Below, piece after piece: positions 1 through 6,049 of a stretch of DNA of 12,056 nucleotides; the stretch's first letter is position 1; every line of letters starts with the position of its first letter. Under the pieces are notes generated by a model. The model did no database searches and was not told the origin of the DNA. It worked only from the letters and a program-made list of their open reading frames with translations. This stretch comes from an uncultured Clostridia bacterium (GTDB lineage Bacteria > Bacillota > Clostridia > Christensenellales > CAG-314), in NCBI GenBank assembly GCA_937915515.1, contig CALGIK010000081.1:1-12056 (forward strand), in the 5' to 3' direction. The translations under genes were made by a program, and so were the position numbers.

Positions 1-625
1 GGTCTTGTGTTTCATAACCAAGGCCAAAGTTAATCATAAATTCATTTTGACCGGGGAGAGCCGAAACCCATTTTGCATAAAGCGTAGTATTTGAAGTTAC
101 GTCTTGTGCGCCGAAAATAAACGGTGTTTGTAAATTACTGTCGGAGAACCAGCCTAAAAAGGCATAACCTCCGCGTATGGGATCGGTAGGCTTAGTAATT
201 GTTTTTCCGTTGAGTACAGATACGGAGTCAATTTCGGAGCCTTCAGAATTGAAACTGACGGTATAATTTACCTTTTTCAAAAATCTCATTTGAGAATTTT
301 TATAAGATAATGTTATTGCGCCGTCTTTAAGAGTTGCAGTTAACTTTTCGCGCTGTTCCTCTGTTTTGCCTTCTTCTTTATTAAAAGTAAGGGTCAGAGT
401 TTCACCGCTTAATACATAGTTACCTGATTTGTTATCGTCCATTACTAAAAAGCCGAACTTATCAGCATTGTTTAGGTTAATCAGGTACTCTTTAAAACCA
501 GCATCATAATAATATGTACCGGTTTCGGGTCCTTCCTTAAGACCTACGGGTGGTTCTTTTTTACAGGCTACTACCGTTAAAATCATAACGATGATCAGTA
601 GACAAAGTAAAATTTTTCGTTTCAT
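1..625 (-). CDS. Lipoprotein with InlB/Flg_new-type repeat (3' end outside window)
   Basis: Read on the minus strand, an open frame starts at ATG 625-623 and stays open to the window edge (208 codons), so the C-terminus is missing. The start is set by AGGAGGT at 637-631. The N-terminus is a lipoprotein signal peptide: MKRK, a hydrophobic stretch at about residues 5-18, then a VVAC lipobox with Cys21 as the predicted lipidated residue. Residues about 34-118 (GTYYYDAGF..., ...SGNYVLSGETLTLTF) look like a small beta-rich domain seen in clostridial lipoproteins; I cannot name it. Residues about 121-186 form an InlB/Listeria-Bacteroides-type repeat, with YTVSFNSEG at the start, GGYAFLGW in the middle and TLYAKW at the end. 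Something new begins near residue 195 (FMINFGLGYE). It should be anchored on the outer face of the membrane; binding partners are unknown. It is divergent from the MoxR operon and has its own promoter, so co-regulation is possible but not shown. Confidence 0.88.
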   Translation of the reverse strand, partial: MKRKILLCLLIIVMILTVVACKKEPPVGLKEGPETGTYYYDAGFKEYLINLNNADKFGFLVMDDNKSGNYVLSGETLTLTFNKEEGKTEEQREKLTATLKDGAITLSYKNSQMRFLKKVNYTVSFNSEGSEIDSVSVLNGKTITKPTDPIRGGYAFLGWFSDSNLQTPFIFGAQDVTSNTTLYAKWVSALPGQNEFMINFGLGYETQD

Positions 626-642
626 CAAATACCTCCTATTTT

Positions 643-656
643 AGATGATTTCATCT
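643..656. promoter_or_regulatory. Perfect 6-bp inverted repeat at the lipoprotein transcription start (possible operator)
   Basis: AGATGA at 643-648 and TCATCT at 651-656 form a perfect palindrome with a 2-base centre. It sits immediately downstream of the predicted -10 box of the leftward promoter, at about +1 to +15. That is where a repressor operator would lie, but the arms are short and a chance match in AT-rich DNA is possible. A related AAGATGAT string occurs near 753-760. Confidence 0.25.
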
Positions 657-663
657 TTACATA

Positions 664-693
664 ATTCTATCACCCGCATCATATTTCTGTCAA
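664..693 (-). promoter_or_regulatory. Predicted sigma-A promoter of the leftward lipoprotein gene
   Basis: On the minus strand, TTGACA lies at 693-688 and TAGAAT at 669-664, separated by 18 bases. Transcription would begin near 657, about 30 bases before the ATG at 625 and just upstream of the AGGAGGT ribosome binding site. The match to consensus and the position both fit. Confidence 0.6.
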
Positions 694-902
694 CTAATAT
701 CCATTATTATATCACCCTCAGCAATTTACTGTTAAGGGGTTTAGTTAATGAAAAGATGATTAAAAGATATCAAAATATTCAATAATATGTAAATTTAGCA
801 CAAACAATAAATGTATTGATTATATCATTAATAAATGCTTCATTATTATTTTGAAAACGAAGTGGAATATTCTTGAAAATTACCTTTAAGCTACAAAAAA
901 AA
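694..902. other. AT-rich divergent intergenic stretch without recognised genes
   Basis: This is the core of the 435-base gap between two divergent genes. It is very AT-rich, has no open frame with a credible ribosome binding site, no tRNA-like fold and no terminator-like hairpin that I can see. The flanking parts hold the two divergent promoters. I see nothing else in it that I can support. Confidence 0.6.
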
Positions 903-931
903 TTGACAAAAATTATTAAATTAGGTATTAT
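903..931 (+). promoter_or_regulatory. Strong predicted sigma-A promoter of the MoxR/VWA operon
   Basis: TTGACA at 903-908 is a perfect -35 box. It is followed after exactly 17 bases by TATTAT at 926-931, a five-of-six -10 box. Transcription would start near 938, giving a leader of about 120 nt before the ATG at 1061. No other promoter of this quality appears before the next terminator at 11407-11438, so this is the best candidate driver of the whole six-gene run. Confidence 0.72.
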
Positions 932-1060
932 GATTAGTGCAATTTGAAAATGTTGCGAAGTAATGTTGACAGATACAAGTATGTTAAAAGAAGAATAGTA
1001 CGACGGTAGTAATAGAAACAGAGAATTTATAGCGAATATAATATAGTATAAGGAGTAAGT

Positions 1061-2032
1061 ATGGAAAGTAAACAGTTATTAAAAAAATATAAATCTAAAT
1101 TGATTTACGAAGGTGTATTGAAGGCGCTGATTATCGGTTTTATACCTGGTTTTGCGTTAAGTTTTATTGCTGCACTTATCACTATTTTTGTGGGTTATAA
1201 CGGACTTTGGCTTTCCGTCGGTATCTGTTTAAGTACCGCTGCCGTTGTTTCGCCGTTATTTTATTTCTTAAAATATCGTCCTTCTACAAAAAAAGCGGCT
1301 GAGCGGCTTGACAGGCTTGGTTTGGACGAGCGACTAGTGACTATGATGGATTTAGCAAATGATCAGTCTTACATAGCTATTCGTCAGCGTGAAGACGCAA
1401 AGGAAAAACTTAATTCTAAAAACCCCAAGCTTAAATATTGTATAAATAAAAATTCCGTAATTATGCTTGCTGTGGCTACTGTGCTTTCTGTTACTATGAC
1501 CGTTCTTTCGGTTTTAAGCGCTGGAGGTATAGTGCCTCCTCTCACAAAAAAATATAATGTTAATTATGCGGCAAGCGAGGGTGGCTATATATTAGGCACT
1601 GCTCAACAGACTATTCAAGCCGGAAAAGACGCCGCTTTGGTTGTGGCTGTAGCCCAAGAAGGTTATGTATTTGACAAATGGTCTGATAATCATAACGGTG
1701 CCGAAAGGACAGACAAAAACGTGCGGAGCGAAATTACTTTAACTGCTATGTTTGTTAGATTAACCGGTTTTGTCGGAGATAACGGAGGCGACGAATTTGT
1801 TATTGAGGAACCTAAAAAGCCCGGTACGGGTGGTGGCAGCGAGAAACCCGATGATGGAACAGGAGCAAGCGGAAAATATACCGAATACAATTACTTTTTA
1901 GACGGCAAAACGTATTATCGTGACTATTATGAGGAATATTACAATCTGGCAATGCAAATGCTTGCCGAAAGCGGCGAAATTCCTCCGGAACTACGTGCTT
2001 TTATAGAAACATACTTTGATATTATCGTATAG
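1061..2032 (+). CDS. Three-helix membrane protein with InlB-like domain, first gene of MoxR/VWA operon
   Basis: This 323-residue protein is not one I can assign to a characterised family. The start is supported by AAGGAG at 1050-1055. Hydrophobic helices lie at about 21-44, 49-70 and 132-155. Between helices two and three is a charged, probably cytosolic segment (72-130) with AAERLDRLGLDERLVTMMDL. This pattern recalls the post-membrane segment of DUF4175-like proteins found in MoxR neighbourhoods; the resemblance is from memory, not a search. Residues about 166-234 form a divergent InlB/bacterial-repeat-type beta module (VNYAASEGGYILG..., GYVFDKWSDN, ITLTAMF). A Gly/Pro/acidic linker (235-271) follows, then a Tyr-rich tail (YYRDYYEEYYNLAM) ending in IPPELRAFIETYFDIIV. 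With three helices the C-terminal module should face the opposite side from the N-terminus, presumably outside. It lies 48 bases upstream of the MoxR gene with no terminator between, so it is probably co-transcribed and part of the same envelope system. Confidence 0.85.
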   Translation: MESKQLLKKYKSKLIYEGVLKALIIGFIPGFALSFIAALITIFVGYNGLWLSVGICLSTAAVVSPLFYFLKYRPSTKKAAERLDRLGLDERLVTMMDLANDQSYIAIRQREDAKEKLNSKNPKLKYCINKNSVIMLAVATVLSVTMTVLSVLSAGGIVPPLTKKYNVNYAASEGGYILGTAQQTIQAGKDAALVVAVAQEGYVFDKWSDNHNGAERTDKNVRSEITLTAMFVRLTGFVGDNGGDEFVIEEPKKPGTGGGSEKPDDGTGASGKYTEYNYFLDGKTYYRDYYEEYYNLAMQMLAESGEIPPELRAFIETYFDIIV

Positions 2033-2080
2033 AAAATAAAAAAAACAATTAAAAATAATTAAAAAAGGTGAGAAAAAGAT

Positions 2081-3211
2081 ATGACAACTGAAGAAGTTAA
2101 AGACGTAATAACAGAAGAAAGCATTCAGCAATTCAGCAAGCAATGCGAAAGTATTTTCAGCCAAGTGCAGCGTGATATGATAGGGCAAAAAGAAGTTATC
2201 GAGGGCACAATCATAGCCATGATAGCAGGCGGCAACGTTCTGCTTGAAGGTGTGCCGGGAGTAGGAAAAACACGTTTGGTAAGGTCACTGGGACGAGTGT
2301 TTAACCTTCCTTTTTCGAGAATACAGTTTACGCCCGACCTTATGCCCGCCGACGTAACCGGCACAAATATAATTGTAAAGGACGAAACGGGCAATTCTAA
2401 ATTCAATTTTCAGCCCGGTCCAATATTCAGCAATATTATCCTTGCGGACGAAATCAACCGCGCCACGCCAAAAACGCAAAGTGCGCTGCTTGAAGCCATG
2501 CAGGAGCATACCGTTACCGTTATGGGCGTGTCGAGAAAGTTAAGCGAGCCGTTTTTTGTGCTTGCAACGCAAAACCCCATTGAGCAAGACGGTACATATC
2601 CTTTGCCCGAAGCGCAAATGGACCGCTTTATGTTTAAATTAATAGTCAATCAGCCTAACTTAGAAGAGCTTACACGCATTGTAGATATGACGCAAGTGAC
2701 AATGGCAGAAGTGGCGGATTCGGCTTGCAGCGGCGACGAACTATTAAAAATGCGCAATACCGCAAATAAAATACCCGTTGCAAAAGACGTAATGAATTAT
2801 GCCATGAGACTTGTTTTGTCAACACACCCCTTTGGCGAGGTTCCCGCTGCGGCAACGCAAAAATATATACGTTTTGGAGCAAGCCCGAGAGCGGGACAAG
2901 CATTGATTTCGGCAGCTAAGGTAAAAGCGCTTTTAAACGGCCGCTTTAATGTCGCATACAGCGATATAAACGAATTGGCGTTTCCCATACTGCGCCACCG
3001 CATAAAACTCAATTTTGAAGCAATAGCCGAACGTATTTCGTCAGATGACGTGATTCGTTCTATCCTTGAAGAAATAGGCAAGGAATTTAAGATTTCTCCC
3101 AGAAAGGACAGCCAGCCTGTACAAATAATTGAAGACAGAGCAGAAGTATCAGACAGCGTTGATACCAAAGAAGAGAGGAAAGCAAAACGCCGCGGATTAG
3201 GTAAAAAATAA
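2081..3211 (+). CDS. MoxR-family AAA+ ATPase
   Basis: The 376-residue product is a cytosolic MoxR ATPase (AAA_3 plus C-terminal lid domain). These act as hexameric chaperone-like machines that work with VWA-domain partners. The Walker A motif GVPGVGKT is at 57-64 and Walker B IILADEINRA at 119-128 (Asp123, Glu124). The family hallmark PKTQSALLEAMQE follows at 130-142. Sensor 1 is in LATQNPIEQDGTYPLPEAQ (161-179, Asn165), followed by MDRF at 180-183, which supplies an arginine-finger candidate, and GASPRAG at 266-272 holds sensor 2 (Arg270). The length is slightly above the usual 310-340 residues because of a charged C-terminal tail (about 340-376, ending KRRGLGKK) that may contact partners. 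The ribosome binding site AAGGTGAG is at 2065-2072. Its stop overlaps the next start as TAATG, implying coupled translation with the DUF58 gene. I give no symbol because moxR is a family name here, not an orthologue call. Confidence 0.97.
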   Translation: MTTEEVKDVITEESIQQFSKQCESIFSQVQRDMIGQKEVIEGTIIAMIAGGNVLLEGVPGVGKTRLVRSLGRVFNLPFSRIQFTPDLMPADVTGTNIIVKDETGNSKFNFQPGPIFSNIILADEINRATPKTQSALLEAMQEHTVTVMGVSRKLSEPFFVLATQNPIEQDGTYPLPEAQMDRFMFKLIVNQPNLEELTRIVDMTQVTMAEVADSACSGDELLKMRNTANKIPVAKDVMNYAMRLVLSTHPFGEVPAAATQKYIRFGASPRAGQALISAAKVKALLNGRFNVAYSDINELAFPILRHRIKLNFEAIAERISSDDVIRSILEEIGKEFKISPRKDSQPVQIIEDRAEVSDSVDTKEERKAKRRGLGKK

Positions 3212-4107
3212 TGAAATCACTTATTAACGATGAATTTTTCAGTCGGCTCGAGACGTTAGCCTTAAATTTTCGCAGCGATTTATCGGGTTTTTTCGGAGGC
3301 AAACACCGCACACGTTCTTACGGACAAACGGTGGAGTTTTCGGATTTCCGCGAATATATGTTCGGCGACGATATAAGGCGTATCGATTGGAATTTATACA
3401 GCCGTTTTGAAAAATATTTTCTCAGGCTTTTTACTGACGAAAGGCAGATGCATGCGCAATTCTTTTTGGATTGTTCTGCTTCGATGGGGAAACCCAATCC
3501 GCAAAAAGCCGCTTACGCAATAGGTATAGCCGCAGCTTTAGGTTTTTTGTCCATTCACAATATGGACAAAGTGTCTTTCAAATTGATAAAAAAGGACACA
3601 GCCGAAGACATGTCGGGCACAATTGTCGGCAAAAACACCTTTTTTAAATCTATAAGAGATTTAGAGAATATTGAGTTTAAGGATGAAGCGGATATAGAAA
3701 AGGCAGTTACTAATTGCCCCAACCCCGGCTTTAATGACGGGCTGACGGTTATTATTTCGGACTTTTTTACGCAGAGCAATTGGAAAAAGGCTGTGGACTT
3801 TTTAACCTTTAAAAAACGTCAGGTAATGCTGATACAGGTACTGACTCCCGAAGAGATAGAGCCTACTTACAGCGACAGGATGCACTTAATTGACCATGAG
3901 TCAGAGGATGTGGCTGACCCAAAAAATATGAAGATTAAAATTACACGCAGCTTACAAATGGCTTACAGAGAGGCGCTTAAAGATTATAATCAGGAGTTAA
4001 AATCATTTTGCGCTTCGAGGGGCGCAGATTTTATTTCTGTAAACTGCGAAAGAGACTTTGAGAAGATGCTTTTTGAAGAATTGATGAGGACAGGTATTAT
4101 GGTATGA
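3211..4107 (+). CDS. DUF58 (VWA-like) protein, MoxR partner
   Basis: This 298-residue protein has the DUF58 signature that accompanies MoxR ATPases. GKHRTRSYGQTVEFSDFREY (residues 30-49) is followed by FGDDIRRIDWNLYSR (51-65) and FTDERQMHAQFFLDCSASM. The last segment contains an intact VWA-type metal-ion site, DCSAS (Asp87, Ser89, Ser91), and a later IISDFF (181-186) supplies the third-loop Asp184. There is no signal peptide or membrane helix, so it should be cytosolic, where it can meet the ATPase. The length is typical of the shorter DUF58 proteins. The ATG overlaps the preceding stop by one base and only a weak AGG lies upstream, so translation is probably coupled to the MoxR gene. It ends in TGA, overlapping the next start as ATGA. 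The function is inferred from the family: an adaptor or substrate-binding partner of the ATPase. Confidence 0.95.
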   Translation: MKSLINDEFFSRLETLALNFRSDLSGFFGGKHRTRSYGQTVEFSDFREYMFGDDIRRIDWNLYSRFEKYFLRLFTDERQMHAQFFLDCSASMGKPNPQKAAYAIGIAAALGFLSIHNMDKVSFKLIKKDTAEDMSGTIVGKNTFFKSIRDLENIEFKDEADIEKAVTNCPNPGFNDGLTVIISDFFTQSNWKKAVDFLTFKKRQVMLIQVLTPEEIEPTYSDRMHLIDHESEDVADPKNMKIKITRSLQMAYREALKDYNQELKSFCASRGADFISVNCERDFEKMLFEELMRTGIMV

Positions 4108-5996
4108 AATTTGTTACACCTTTAGGTTTATTGGCATTATTGGGTATAGCCGTACTTATCCTTATTTATTTACTTAAGCCCAACTACCAGCAAAAGTTTG
4201 TTTCAAGTACTTTTGTCTGGAATTTAAGTTTAAAGTATAAAAAGAAGAGTATTCCAATAAGCAAATTAAGAAACCTGCTAATAATTTTATGTCAAATATT
4301 AATTATAGCTACCGGCGCATTTATTCTCGGTCAACCCTTTATTTCCGCCTCTGACACCCAGAAGGCCGAAAAGATCGTGATAATAGACGCTTCTGCAAGC
4401 ATGCTTGCAATTCAAGCCAACGGCAAAACCCGCTTTGAAAACGCAGTATTAGAGGTAAAAAAATTTGGACAGGAAGTAATGGAACAACAGGAACTCATTA
4501 CAGTAATTTTAGCAGGCAAAGAAGCTGATTATGTTAAAACTTCCGATTACAATATTTTCCGAACAGATTCCGATTTGCTTGAAAAATATAATGCCGCTTT
4601 AGACGGGCTTATTGCACCTAACAATACGGCATGCACTTATGGACAAGCCGATATTGACGGAGCAATGACTTTAGCAGAGGAAGTAATACTTGAAAATCCC
4701 AATATCGAAATAATTTTATACACAGCAACAGAGTATGTGGATACAGGTAAAGTAGTAATAAAGAATATTTCAGACTCCGAATGGAACGCCGCAATACTCG
4801 AATGCAATCCCATTAAAAAAGACAATTACTATATATTTGAGGTAGAAGTAGCCAGCTACAACAAAAATATGGATTTAACTGTAAATCTTCAAGTTGACGG
4901 TGTCAATTTGGAAGAAAAATCATTGAACGCGCAAGAGATTGCCCGTTGTCTTGATAATAATACTGTTGTTATCACTTTTGACGAAGGTATCTACGCTTAT
5001 CAAAATGTTCAGGTTTATATCCAAGCAGATGACTCCTTTATATACGATAACAGCTTTTATCTTTACGGCGGTACAAAAGAGACTATAAATGTATTGTATG
5101 TCAGTCCGTTGCGAAACAATTTCTTCAGCGGAATTTTGATGGGTTTACACGATATGTTGAGACAGCGTTGGAATATCGTCATAAAAGAAGTTTCGTTAGA
5201 GGATAACCCTGATCTAAGCGGATATGATTTTTACATTTTTGAGCATGAAATGCCGCGAACGTTGCCTAATGACGGTATTGTATTACTTGTTAACCTAAAT
5301 AATATACCTCAAAATTTGGGATTAGGTTTTGGAGGCAGGGTAACAAATCGCGATAGGGAAGAAGATGACTTTGTATTGGCTAACGGTATGTCTCATCCCA
5401 TTATGGCTAACGTAAATGCTGCCAATATTATTGTCTCGCAGTATATGCCTGTTCTTTCGTATAACGGCTTTCAGCCGCTTATGTATTGCGGCACAGACCC
5501 CGTGTTTTTGGTAAAGAATGAACCTAATGAAAAAATAGCGGTGCTTTCTTTCAGTCTCAACAGATCAAACCTGCCGGTAATTGTGGAGTTTCCCGTATTA
5601 ATGTACAACTTGTTTGATTATTTTTTGCCGCCTACAATTACCAAATATGTTTATGATGTTAACGAATCGGTGAACTTAAACGCAAGAGGACCCAGTCTCA
5701 GTATCAACGGTCCCGGTTTAGATGAGACCTTCAATATTTTTCCGCACAAGATAAGTGCATCTGTTTGGGGTACTTATACCTTAACTCAGATGCCGATATC
5801 AGGCATAGAAATTTCTGAAGATATATATGTAAGAATTACCAGAGCCGAAAGCGAATTTGTACGTACCGAATCGCTTTATCCGCCTTTTATACCTGAGCCG
5901 CCCTCAATAGATTGGGACCTTGTGTTATATTTTGCGGCAGCTTTGGTTGCTTTCTGGTTTTTCGAACGGTTGCTGCACCTTAAGGGAGATCAGTAA
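4104..5996 (+). CDS. BatA-like membrane VWA protein with GATase-like segment
   Basis: The 630-residue product starts with the BatA/aerotolerance N-terminal module: a first helix at about 5-24, LKPNYQQKFVSSTFVWN, then a second helix at about 57-80. A VWA domain follows (about 88-215) with DASAS (Asp95, Ser97, Ser99). The usual third metal-site loop TDG appears instead as YTATEY (206-211), so the site may be degenerate. A beta-rich part with the family-typical DDSFIYDNSFYLYGG (309-323) leads to a Rossmann-like, glutamine-amidotransferase-like segment (about 328-500) without an obvious catalytic Cys-His pair. A C-terminal helix lies at about 604-622. The VWA is placed between helices 2 and 3, so it is probably extracytoplasmic unless the topology differs. 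The start shares ATGA with the DUF58 stop, implying coupling. In Bat-type operons such proteins accompany MoxR; the biochemical role is unknown. Confidence 0.93.
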   Translation: MKFVTPLGLLALLGIAVLILIYLLKPNYQQKFVSSTFVWNLSLKYKKKSIPISKLRNLLIILCQILIIATGAFILGQPFISASDTQKAEKIVIIDASASMLAIQANGKTRFENAVLEVKKFGQEVMEQQELITVILAGKEADYVKTSDYNIFRTDSDLLEKYNAALDGLIAPNNTACTYGQADIDGAMTLAEEVILENPNIEIILYTATEYVDTGKVVIKNISDSEWNAAILECNPIKKDNYYIFEVEVASYNKNMDLTVNLQVDGVNLEEKSLNAQEIARCLDNNTVVITFDEGIYAYQNVQVYIQADDSFIYDNSFYLYGGTKETINVLYVSPLRNNFFSGILMGLHDMLRQRWNIVIKEVSLEDNPDLSGYDFYIFEHEMPRTLPNDGIVLLVNLNNIPQNLGLGFGGRVTNRDREEDDFVLANGMSHPIMANVNAANIIVSQYMPVLSYNGFQPLMYCGTDPVFLVKNEPNEKIAVLSFSLNRSNLPVIVEFPVLMYNLFDYFLPPTITKYVYDVNESVNLNARGPSLSINGPGLDETFNIFPHKISASVWGTYTLTQMPISGIEISEDIYVRITRAESEFVRTESLYPPFIPEPPSIDWDLVLYFAAALVAFWFFERLLHLKGDQ

Positions 5997-6036
5997 AACA
6001 ATGATGACAAGCTTTTATTTTGTTTCAAAAATATGC

Positions 6037-6043
6037 GGAGGTG
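6037..6043 (+). promoter_or_regulatory. Ribosome binding site deciding the GTG start at 6050
   Basis: GGAGGTG at 6037-6043 is a near-perfect Shine-Dalgarno sequence six bases before the in-frame GTG at 6050-6052. The longer in-frame TTG at 6020 has no such site, so the GTG is the better start. Confidence 0.8.
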
Positions 6044-6049
6044 AAAACG

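Noticed and set aside
966..999. Second TTGACA at 966-971 as an alternative operon promoter
   Set aside because: No acceptable -10 box lies 16-18 bases downstream; the nearest AATAGT is 22 bases away.
1013..1042. TAGAAA-N18-TATAAT just upstream of the first operon gene
   Set aside because: Transcription would start at about 1049, inside the ribosome binding site at 1050-1055, so it could not give a normally translated message.
2797..3168. 123-codon open frame on the minus strand
   Set aside because: It is antisense to the conserved C-terminal part of the MoxR ATPase and shows no recognisable protein features.
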